Of a stretch of DNA of 28,275 bases, positions 22,393 through 28,275 are shown piece by piece; position 1 is the stretch's first letter, and each line of letters starts with the position of its first letter. Source of the stretch: an uncultured Clostridia bacterium (GTDB lineage Bacteria; Bacillota; Clostridia; Oscillospirales; Acutalibacteraceae); the NCBI GenBank assembly GCA_946626015.1, contig CAMOTT010000006.1, positions 1 through 28,275 of the forward strand, in the 5' to 3' direction. The notes under the pieces were generated by a model. That model did no database searches. It was not told where the DNA came from and saw nothing but the letters and a program-made list of their open reading frames with translations. Position numbers and translations under genes: made by a program.

Positions 22393-23454
22393 TCAGCACC
22401 GCACTCCGAAACGTGCCAATATTTTTTTGATCTTTTGCCTGTATTTTGATTTTCTCACGGTGTTTGAGGCATATTTATATATCCCGTCAACGTCCTTTTC
22501 CACCACCATCAGTTCAATGGCTCTCAGCCTGCTTTTGTCAGACCTTTCGCAGGCCTGCCGGACGGTGGGGTCGTTGACATATTCGGTTATTTTTTCCATA
22601 TATTCGCGCCTGCCCCTGGTTTTGTCAAGGAGCAGGTTGTTCACCGCCATTTCAATGAACGCGAGGAAATATTCCGAAACAAGGGCCGTGTCCGCCTCAA
22701 AGCCAAAATCCGCCATGAGCTTAAGCTTGTTTTTGTAGCTCCAGACAAGGTCGTTGAACAGGCTGGGCATATATTTTGTTGTGCCGCCGCCGGTTCTGTA
22801 ATAATAGACCACCTTGTCCACCATGACCACCTTGTCCGCGTTGGCAAAAAGCGCCATGTTGACGTGCAGATCGTCCCCGTAGAACACCATGCCCTCGGCG
22901 TACCTGTAAATGTCGTGGAACAGTTCTCTCTTGTACATTTTGGCGTAAAGCGTGGGGGGCATGGGCTCCCTGTGCAGAAAAGATCTGATGATCCTTTGCC
23001 TGAGCTCATCCCCTTGATAGACTGTTTTGTGCTTTATGTACCGGCCAAGGCTGTCAAGGGCGTTCAGCTTTTCGTTCTTTAAGCTGTTTACAAATATGAA
23101 CCTGGCTATGGCGATGTCCGCTCCCTCTTTTTCGATGGCGGTCATAAGCACCTGAACCGCGTCCCCGGAATACCAGTCGTCCGCGTCGGCAAACATAACA
23201 TATTCGCCTGTGGAGTTTTCCCTCCCCGTGCGCCTTGCCGCCACGCTGCCGCCGTTTTGCTTGTTGATGACCTTGACCCGGCTGTCCTTCTCCGCGAAGC
23301 TGCGGCAGATCTCCGGGCTTTTGTCCGTTGAACCGTCGTTCACAAGCACGATCTCCAGCTCCCTGTAGGTCTGAGCCAGCAGGGAGTCAACTGTCTTTTC
23401 AAGATAAGCCTGAGCGTTGTAAACGGGGACGATGATGCTTACGGTGGGGTTCAT
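22393..23454 (-). CDS. Family 2 glycosyltransferase
   Basis: A GT-A fold glycosyltransferase, 353 residues, that transfers a sugar from a nucleotide donor, probably for envelope or surface polysaccharide. The N-terminal catalytic domain shows VSIIVPVYNAQAYLEKTVDSL, EIVLVNDGSTDKS with the nucleotide-binding Asp (D40), and FADADDW with the metal-binding DxD (D90/D92). The C-terminal half is mostly helical, with FYGDDLHVNMALF as a likely catalytic-base region. No membrane segment is seen. ATG at 23454 with AAGGAG 9 bases upstream. It lies 24 bases after the phosphodiesterase gene. No other polysaccharide genes are nearby, so donor and acceptor stay unknown. Confidence 0.92.
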   Translation of the reverse strand: MNPTVSIIVPVYNAQAYLEKTVDSLLAQTYRELEIVLVNDGSTDKSPEICRSFAEKDSRVKVINKQNGGSVAARRTGRENSTGEYVMFADADDWYSGDAVQVLMTAIEKEGADIAIARFIFVNSLKNEKLNALDSLGRYIKHKTVYQGDELRQRIIRSFLHREPMPPTLYAKMYKRELFHDIYRYAEGMVFYGDDLHVNMALFANADKVVMVDKVVYYYRTGGGTTKYMPSLFNDLVWSYKNKLKLMADFGFEADTALVSEYFLAFIEMAVNNLLLDKTRGRREYMEKITEYVNDPTVRQACERSDKSRLRAIELMVVEKDVDGIYKYASNTVRKSKYRQKIKKILARFGVRC

Positions 23455-23478
23455 TTGCGCCGCTCCTTATCGAAATTA

Positions 23479-24225
23479 TTATTTGCTCTGACGGGTGATC
23501 TCCATAGCCACGTCGGGGTAGTCGGTAATGATGCCGTCGCACTCCCACTCGCAGAGTGTCTTCATGGCCTCGGGGGGATTGACCGTCCACGGGTTCACCT
23601 TGACGCCGATCTTGTGGCAATCCTGAATATATTCCTCGTCAACAAACATTGCGAAGGGGTGATAAGCCTGGATATCATACTTCTTGGCGAAAGCGATCTT
23701 ATCCTCAAAAATAGCCTCGAAGGGGCCCTCGTCGGGAGCGTAGAGCATACCGGTGCGGGTCTTGGGATCGACCTCTTTGCAGTCAAGGAGGATCTGCTCA
23801 TCAAAGCTGGAGATTATAAGGTTTTCAAAAAGATTGAAATCCTTGACCATCTTTATGACCTTGCGGGCAATGTCCGTGTTGGGCTTTTTGGGGCTCTTTA
23901 TCTCGATATTGATAACGGAAAGGCTCTTGCAAAGATCAAGGAACTCCTCAAGGGAGGGGATCTTTGTGCCGGCGAACTCCTCGGAGAAATATGAACCGAA
24001 GTCAAACCTGCGGAGCTCGTCAAAGGTGAGATCCTGAATAAGACCCGTGCCGTTTGAGGTACGGTCTATATCGTAATTGTGGCAAACGACAAGACGGCCG
24101 TCCTTTGTAAGATGAACGTCGTTTTCAAAGCCGTCCACACCGAACTCAAGAGCCTTTTGGAAGGCGGGAACGGTGTTCTGGGGAGCGAGTTTATTTGCGC
24201 CTCTGTGAGCGATTACCTTTGTCAT
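23479..24225 (-). CDS. Glycerophosphodiester phosphodiesterase
   Basis: Hydrolyses glycerophosphodiesters to sn-glycerol-3-phosphate and an alcohol. It is 248 residues, the usual size of cytoplasmic GDPD/UgpQ enzymes, with no signal peptide. Motifs: IAHRGANKLAPQNT (His7, Arg8; PQNT instead of the more usual PENT), DGFENDVHLTKDG with the metal pair Glu34/Asp36, VCHN with the second catalytic His49, and INIEIK with metal Glu108. AAAGGA lies about 11 bases before the ATG. It is the first gene behind the promoter at 24270-24298. Its product could feed the same glycerol-3-phosphate pool as glpK, although the two genes lie in different operons. Confidence 0.94.
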   Translation of the reverse strand: MTKVIAHRGANKLAPQNTVPAFQKALEFGVDGFENDVHLTKDGRLVVCHNYDIDRTSNGTGLIQDLTFDELRRFDFGSYFSEEFAGTKIPSLEEFLDLCKSLSVINIEIKSPKKPNTDIARKVIKMVKDFNLFENLIISSFDEQILLDCKEVDPKTRTGMLYAPDEGPFEAIFEDKIAFAKKYDIQAYHPFAMFVDEEYIQDCHKIGVKVNPWTVNPPEAMKTLCEWECDGIITDYPDVAMEITRQSK

Positions 24226-24269
24226 TATTAAGCAGTCCTTTCTTTTTGAACAACTTTGGATTTTGAAAT

Positions 24270-24298
24270 ATTATACACCACGCCACCGTGTTATTCAA
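24270..24298 (-). promoter_or_regulatory. SigA promoter of the phosphodiesterase operon
   Basis: -35 TTGAAT (24298-24293), 17-base spacer, perfect -10 TATAAT (24275-24270). It lies immediately after the spoIIR stop codon, and I see no terminator between them. Confidence 0.75.
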
Positions 24299-24303
24299 GT
24301 AAA

Positions 24304-24921
24304 TCAGTTAAAATAACTGCGTATCTTTTCAAATATTTCCACCGCCTTGAAGCGTATCTCGTACTTCGGATTGCTTTTCACCAGCCTCACCCCGTCCTCG
24401 CTGAGCACGGCGTCCAGCTCCGTCTGCTTTTCCGCGGCAGGCAGGCAAAGGGGCGGGAACATCACGCACCACCAGTTTTTGCCTTTTCCTTCCCCCAATA
24501 TGACCCGGACGGCGGTGTATCTTCCGGCGGGCAGGGTGACGTCCTCATATGTCCGGGTGCTGAAATACTCGTCGCCTATCTCCACCCGGGCTTTATATGC
24601 CGCTCCGTTTTCGGCAAGCACCCTGTCAGCCGTCCTCTCAAGCTCCCCGGTACGGGGCGAAAGCTTTTCGATGGCGTTGTCAACGGTCACGCTGCCGTCA
24701 AAAATACCGCTGCCGTTCTCAAGCACCGCGTCCCGCACCTTGAGCTTTACGCTCTGATCCGCCCCGGAGTCCGAATTGGCTATCACGTGGAGGCGGAGCA
24801 CGTTTTCGCGCACCTCTCCGCAGCGCCTGTCAAAGCTCACTGTGCTCAAAACGCAGGTGAGCGCAAGAGCAACGGCAGCAGCCGCCTCAATTTTTTTGAT
24901 CGAAAAAAGCTTTTTGTCCAT
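24304..24921 (-). CDS. spoIIR: Stage II sporulation protein R
   Basis: A signalling protein secreted by the forespore that triggers SpoIIGA-dependent processing of pro-SigE in the mother cell. It is 205 residues, near family length. The N-terminal hydrophobic stretch (about 11-28) serves as signal or anchor. Family motifs: LRLHVIANSDSGADQSVKLK (42-61), VRDAVL, EYFSTRTYEDVTLPAGRY (118-135), VILGEGKGKNWWCVMFPPLC (140-159). The ATG is preceded directly by seven T and by GAGAGGG, which lies in the 3' arm of the upstream terminator hairpin. A forespore-type promoter (GAATA, 18 bases, CATAATC) would start transcription in the hairpin loop and free the ribosome site. The gene marks the organism as a spore former. 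Confidence 0.95.
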   Translation of the reverse strand: MDKKLFSIKKIEAAAAVALALTCVLSTVSFDRRCGEVRENVLRLHVIANSDSGADQSVKLKVRDAVLENGSGIFDGSVTVDNAIEKLSPRTGELERTADRVLAENGAAYKARVEIGDEYFSTRTYEDVTLPAGRYTAVRVILGEGKGKNWWCVMFPPLCLPAAEKQTELDAVLSEDGVRLVKSNPKYEIRFKAVEIFEKIRSYFN

Positions 24922-24968
24922 AAAAAAACGCCCTCTCTGTTATGTTGTACAGAGATTATGGGCGTTTT
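24922..24968 (-). terminator. Terminator of recD2-comF-mreB that contains the spoIIR ribosome site
   Basis: AAAACGCCC (24968-24960) pairs with GGGCGTTTT (24933-24925), and TCTCTGT (24955-24949) with ACAGAGA (24940-24934). There is a 4-base bulge and an 8-base loop, and a run of seven T (24928-24922) ends at the spoIIR ATG. This is a very strong intrinsic terminator, 16 bases after the mreB stop. Confidence 0.9.
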
Positions 24969-24983
24969 GTCTTAGCTGTATTC
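24954..24983 (-). promoter_or_regulatory. Forespore-type (SigG/SigF-like) promoter candidate of spoIIR
   Basis: GAATA (24983-24979), 18-base spacer, CATAATC (24960-24954). This fits the SigG consensus GHATR-N18-CATXHTA as I recall it, at 11 of the 12 positions with the correct spacing. SpoIIR is expected to be forespore-expressed (SigF in Bacillus); SigF and SigG promoters overlap in sequence. The start point would fall near 24947, within the terminator loop. Confidence 0.6.
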
Positions 24984-24984
24984 A

Positions 24985-26037
24985 TCAGATAAAATTTTCG
25001 TTCTCCCGGGTGTAGGACTGGATATCGTCCCCTGTGCGGAAGAAATAACCGTTTTCTTTGAGCTTGTCAAAGGATTTCATGGTCTCCCCCAAGCCGTTGG
25101 CCACACAGTTTACAGGGTCGTCCGCCGTCCTTGTTTTTATGCCTGTTTTTTTGTATATCAGCTTGTCCATACCCTCAAGCAGGGCGCCGCCGCCGGTGAG
25201 GTAGATACCTCGATCCGCGATATCCGCCGACATTTCAGGGGGAGTTTTCTCCAGAACGGAGCGTACCGCGTTGCCGATGAGCTCCACCTTTTCGCGCATT
25301 GCGAGATAGACCTCCGTGGAGGATATCTCAAAATTGCAGGGCATCTGGGTGATGTAATTTTTTCCCCGGGCATTCATAGCTATCTCCGCCTCGCGCAGAT
25401 AGGCGCAGCCCACCTGCTTTTTTATGCTCTCCGCCGTGTTTTCGCCGATGAGTATGTTCCGCTCCCTGCGGACATAGTTGACTATATCTTCGTTCAGGGC
25501 GTTTCCGGCTGTTTTAATGCTCTCCGACAGGGCAACGCTGCCCATGGTGAGCACCGCTATATCCGTGGTGCCGCCGCCGATATCCACCACCATAACTCCG
25601 CTGGGCTTTGAAACGTCCACCCCTGCGCCCATGGCGGCCGCAAGAGGCTCCTCCACAAGGCAGGCCTTTGCCGCGCCGGAGGATATGGCCAGCTCAAGGA
25701 TGGTCCTCTTCTCAAGATTTGTTATGGAAGACGGGGTGCAGATAACGATGTTGGGCTTGAATATTTTATTGCCGCAGATCTTCTGGATGTAATAGGTAAG
25801 CATACTCTGTATGACCGAAAAATCCGACACCACTCCATCCCTCATCGGCCGGATTATGGTTATGGAGTCCGGGTTCCTGCCTATCATGTCGTAGACCATA
25901 TTCCCTATGGCCAGAATTTTGCCCGTGGCGGTATCGCAGGCGGCAACGGAGGATTCGCTCAGGACGATCCCCTTTTTTTGCACGTATATGACCACCGAGG
26001 TGGTGCCAAGATCTATGCCGATATTTAATCCTGCCAA
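24985..26037 (-). CDS. mreB: MreB-like actin-family rod-shape protein
   Basis: A bacterial actin that polymerises on the inner membrane face and guides lateral wall synthesis. It is 350 residues when started at TTG 26037. Motifs: IGIDLGTTSVVIYV (phosphate 1, 7-20), IRPMRDGVVSDF, VICTPSSITNLEKRT, LVEEPLAAAMGAG, VVDIGGGTTDIAV (phosphate 2) and IYLTGGGALLEGMD (adenosine). GGGAGG lies 8 bases before the TTG; a longer frame would run through the comF stop region and add unrelated residues. It overlaps comF by 13 bases. No mreC or mreD follows. It could be the Mbl or MreBH paralogue; the exact paralogue cannot be fixed. Confidence 0.93.
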   Translation of the reverse strand: MAGLNIGIDLGTTSVVIYVQKKGIVLSESSVAACDTATGKILAIGNMVYDMIGRNPDSITIIRPMRDGVVSDFSVIQSMLTYYIQKICGNKIFKPNIVICTPSSITNLEKRTILELAISSGAAKACLVEEPLAAAMGAGVDVSKPSGVMVVDIGGGTTDIAVLTMGSVALSESIKTAGNALNEDIVNYVRRERNILIGENTAESIKKQVGCAYLREAEIAMNARGKNYITQMPCNFEISSTEVYLAMREKVELIGNAVRSVLEKTPPEMSADIADRGIYLTGGGALLEGMDKLIYKKTGIKTRTADDPVNCVANGLGETMKSFDKLKENGYFFRTGDDIQSYTRENENFI

Positions 26038-26765
26038 TTTTCCTGCCTCCCGTTCCCGGCTTCGTTTCTCCCGGCTACAGCCAGACAAAGCCCGTAAACT
26101 TTATACGCTCCGTTAAGTATAAGCATTTTTGAACATTCGTCAAGGGTCGCCCCTGTGGTTTTGATATCGTCGCAGAGCAGAACAGTCCTGCCCCTGACCT
26201 TCTCCGGGCAGGGCACGTGGAAGATGCCCATGACGTTCCCGGCTCTGTTGGCCTTTGCCATACTGTGCTGGGCGTTGATATCGTAGAGCTTCACAAGCAG
26301 TTCCCCGTCAAAGGGCAGGCCCAGATCCCGGGCGACTCCCTCCGCCAGCAGACCGCTCTGGTTGTAACCCCTTCGCCTCAACTGCTTTTTGGTGAAGGGC
26401 ACGCAGGTCACAACGTCTATCTCCTGAACGTTCAGCTTTTCCTCCGCCCTTTCGGCCATGTACCGGCTCAATGGCTCCCGGAGCCATTGCTTACCTCTGA
26501 ACTTGAAATTGCGTACCATTTCCTTTACGCTGCCCCTGTAATAAAACGGAGCGCAGAGTTTTTCAAAATGATTTTTCCTGCCCTTGCAGGCGCAGTTCTT
26601 TTTCTCCTCGCCGCACAGCTCGCAGCAATCCGCGGAAATGTACTCCCCGGAAAGGTCGCAAATGGAGCAGAAGTCTCCGCCGTCCGGAGTTACTTTGCCG
26701 CAGACCACGCACCGCGCCGGAAACAGGAGCCTTTTGAGCCTGCCCGCAAGCTCCGGCGCCCTCAA
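26025..26765 (-). CDS. comF: ComF family protein (zinc ribbon plus phosphoribosyltransferase)
   Basis: A competence-associated ComF protein, 246 residues, linked to handling of single-stranded DNA during uptake, or to recombination in non-competent species. The N-terminal part has zinc-ribbon cysteine pairs CVVC (C19/C22), CSIC (C33/C36), CCELC and CAC. The C-terminal part is a type I phosphoribosyltransferase with VPFTKKQLRRRGYNQS and the PRPP loop VLLCDDIKTTGATL (195-208). The start is TTG at 26765, which overlaps the recD2 TGA (TTGA), with GGTGAGGGG just upstream, a tight coupling. It is followed by mreB with a 13-base overlap. No other competence genes are in view. Confidence 0.93.
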   Translation of the reverse strand: MRAPELAGRLKRLLFPARCVVCGKVTPDGGDFCSICDLSGEYISADCCELCGEEKKNCACKGRKNHFEKLCAPFYYRGSVKEMVRNFKFRGKQWLREPLSRYMAERAEEKLNVQEIDVVTCVPFTKKQLRRRGYNQSGLLAEGVARDLGLPFDGELLVKLYDINAQHSMAKANRAGNVMGIFHVPCPEKVRGRTVLLCDDIKTTGATLDECSKMLILNGAYKVYGLCLAVAGRNEAGNGRQENWQD

Positions 26766-28275
26766 AGCCCCTCACCGTCACGCAGCAGGAATTTTTTGAG
26801 AGCGGAGTATCTTTTGGTCTGCCTGTTATTGTTGACCATGGTTCTCACCGTCTCCTCGCTGCCAACAATTATCATAATGTTCTTTGCCCTTGTCACGGCG
26901 GTGTAGAGGATATTCCTGTAAGCCAGCTGGGATATCACGTCCACCGCCGGCATTATCACAGCCTCAAACTCGTTGCCCTGACTTTTGTGCACCGTTACGG
27001 CGTAGGCGTGTTCAAGCTCCGATGCGAATTCTATTGGATAGACCGTGTCCCTGTCGTCAAAGAGTATCCGCATGGTTCCGTCCGGCTGGTTTATTTCCTT
27101 TAGCACGCCGATATCCCCGTTGAATATGCCGGTGCCCTCTTCGCCGAACCGCTCCCACACCACGTTATAGTTGTTTTTTATCTGCATGACCTTATCCCCC
27201 TCCCGGAACAGCCTTCCGGCTATCCGGGCCTCCTTTTTGCCCGGGGCGGGGGGATTTATTCTGGCCTGTAAAAGTCTGTTTAAGTTATTCGTACCCGTTT
27301 CCCCTTTGCGGGAGGGGCAGAGCACCTGTATTTTTTCCTCCGCGGTGTACCCGTAGGCGTTGGGCAGACGGGAGGCGCAAAGCTCCACTATGGTCTGAGC
27401 CGCGGAGTAGGGGTTGTTCCGTTCCATAAAGAAAAAATCCCTGTTCCTTACGGTGAGATCCGGCATCTCCCCGGAGACTATTTTGTGGGCGTTGGTCACT
27501 ATGACGCTCTCCATTGCCTGACGGAACACCTCTTTGAGCTCCACCACAGGCAGCCTGCCCGACTCTATAAGGTCGTGGAGCACGTTCCCGGCTCCCACCG
27601 CCGGGAGCTGGTCGGAATCCCCCACCATGATGAGCCTGCACCCTATGGGCAGAGCGTCCAGCAGGCTGGAGAAGAGAGAAATATCCACCATGGAAAGCTC
27701 GTCCACTATCACGGCGTGGCACTCCAGAGGGTTGCTCTGGTTTCTGGAAAACACCGGCCTGTCGTGGCTGTCCCATTCCACCTCAAGCAGCCGATGGATG
27801 GTTTTCGCCTCTCTGCCGGTGACGTCGCTCATACGTTTCGCCGCTCTGCCCGTAGGCGCCGCCAGCAGCACATCCAGCCCGTCGGCTTCCATTATGCGTA
27901 AAATTCCGTTAAGGGTGGTGGTCTTGCCCGTGCCGGGGCCCCCGGTGAGGATGAGCAGGCCTTTTTGTATGGCCATGGTTATGGCAAGCCGCTGCTTTTC
28001 CTCGTATTTTATGCCCTCGGATATCTCTATTTCGTCTATCTCCCTTTGCAGGGTCAGCTTGCCCGCCGGAGGAAAGGCCAGCATCTGTATTATCCTGTTG
28101 GAGGCGTTTATCTCCGCCCTGTGTATGTTGGGCAGGAACAGGTATTCCCTGTCGCCGAAGGTCTCGGACACCAGCCGTTTTTGCCTTATCAGCTCTGATA
28201 CAGCCTCCTCCGCCTCAGCCTCGTCTATATCCAGAAGCCGGGTGCAGGGGGGCCGCATCTGCTTTCTCGGCAGGC
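26762..28275 (-). CDS. recD2: RecD2-type SF1B DNA helicase (5' end outside the window)
   Basis: A 5'-3' DNA helicase of the RecD2 class (often annotated exodeoxyribonuclease V alpha-like), acting in DNA repair. The frame is open to the window edge, and only the last 504 residues are visible; the family is about 720-750 residues. An ATG at 28258 is internal: residues before it (LPRK) continue the family's N-terminal helix-hairpin-helix region. Motifs: Walker A GGPGTGKTTT (bases 27943-27914), Walker B VIVDELSMVD, motif III GDSDQLPAVGAGNVL, VTVHKSQGNEF (motif V region) and YTAVTRAKN (motif VI). Its TGA overlaps the comF TTG. No recB or recC partner is seen, consistent with RecD2. Confidence 0.95.
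   Translation of the reverse strand, partial: LPRKQMRPPCTRLLDIDEAEAEEAVSELIRQKRLVSETFGDREYLFLPNIHRAEINASNRIIQMLAFPPAGKLTLQREIDEIEISEGIKYEEKQRLAITMAIQKGLLILTGGPGTGKTTTLNGILRIMEADGLDVLLAAPTGRAAKRMSDVTGREAKTIHRLLEVEWDSHDRPVFSRNQSNPLECHAVIVDELSMVDISLFSSLLDALPIGCRLIMVGDSDQLPAVGAGNVLHDLIESGRLPVVELKEVFRQAMESVIVTNAHKIVSGEMPDLTVRNRDFFFMERNNPYSAAQTIVELCASRLPNAYGYTAEEKIQVLCPSRKGETGTNNLNRLLQARINPPAPGKKEARIAGRLFREGDKVMQIKNNYNVVWERFGEEGTGIFNGDIGVLKEINQPDGTMRILFDDRDTVYPIEFASELEHAYAVTVHKSQGNEFEAVIMPAVDVISQLAYRNILYTAVTRAKNIMIIVGSEETVRTMVNNNRQTKRYSALKKFLLRDGEGL

Noticed and set aside
1..28275. CRISPR array, insertion sequence, prophage, toxin-antitoxin or defence system
   Set aside because: I saw no repeat-spacer pattern, transposase, integrase, terminal repeats or paired small toxin genes; the genes are core metabolism, wall and sporulation.

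Overview
The window looks like a chromosomal segment of a spore-forming, Gram-positive Clostridia-type bacterium (Firmicutes, perhaps an Oscillospiraceae/Ruminococcaceae gut lineage; the family-level guess is inference). The support is spoIIR, strong AGGAGG ribosome sites, consensus SigA promoters, a leucine T-box leader, a PyrR-type pyr attenuator, walJ-rlmH adjacency, DUF4364 and frequent TTG start codons. Every gene I can support lies on the minus strand, so transcription runs from high to low coordinates. I saw no mobile element, CRISPR array, tRNA, rRNA or pseudogene.

Layout in transcription order. (1) 28275-24985: recD2 helicase (5' end outside the window), comF and an mreB-like gene overlap end to start and finish at a strong hairpin terminator (24922-24968). 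(2) 24921-24304: spoIIR. Its ribosome site lies in the 3' arm of that terminator, and a forespore-type promoter would start transcription in the hairpin loop. (3) 24298-18443: a SigA promoter followed by glycerophosphodiesterase, family 2 glycosyltransferase, the radical SAM pair TIGR03960/TIGR03936 and a secreted DUF6273 protein. (4) 18446-16408: a perfect SigA promoter, a T-box leader with a CUC (Leu) specifier, and leuA. (5) 16404-14546: a secreted LCAT-like hydrolase with its own terminator. (6) 14496-13954: a PhoU/DUF47-like protein. (7) 13908-12576: a subgroup Ic aspartate aminotransferase behind a promoter loaded with inverted repeats. (8) 12325-5652: a compact seven-gene run, murA, walJ, rlmH, a membrane HEYGH protein, DUF4364, araB-like kinase and a metallophosphoesterase, ending at a terminator. 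(9) 5612-1389: SigA promoter, glpK, malic enzyme, an SDR epimerase, a tiny secreted hydrophobic peptide and a terminator. (10) 1249-1: SigA promoter, PyrR-type attenuator and pyrC, which runs off the window.

The content is mostly core metabolism (pyrimidine and leucine synthesis, glycerol and pentose kinases, C4-acid decarboxylation), cell wall and shape (murA, walJ, mreB) and sporulation. I found no clearly new multi-gene system. The most interesting signal is regulatory: the terminator, ribosome site and forespore-type promoter interlocked at spoIIR. Next come two textbook RNA attenuators (pyrC, leuA), several inverted repeats on promoters, and an uncharacterised membrane protein with a gluzincin-like zinc motif.
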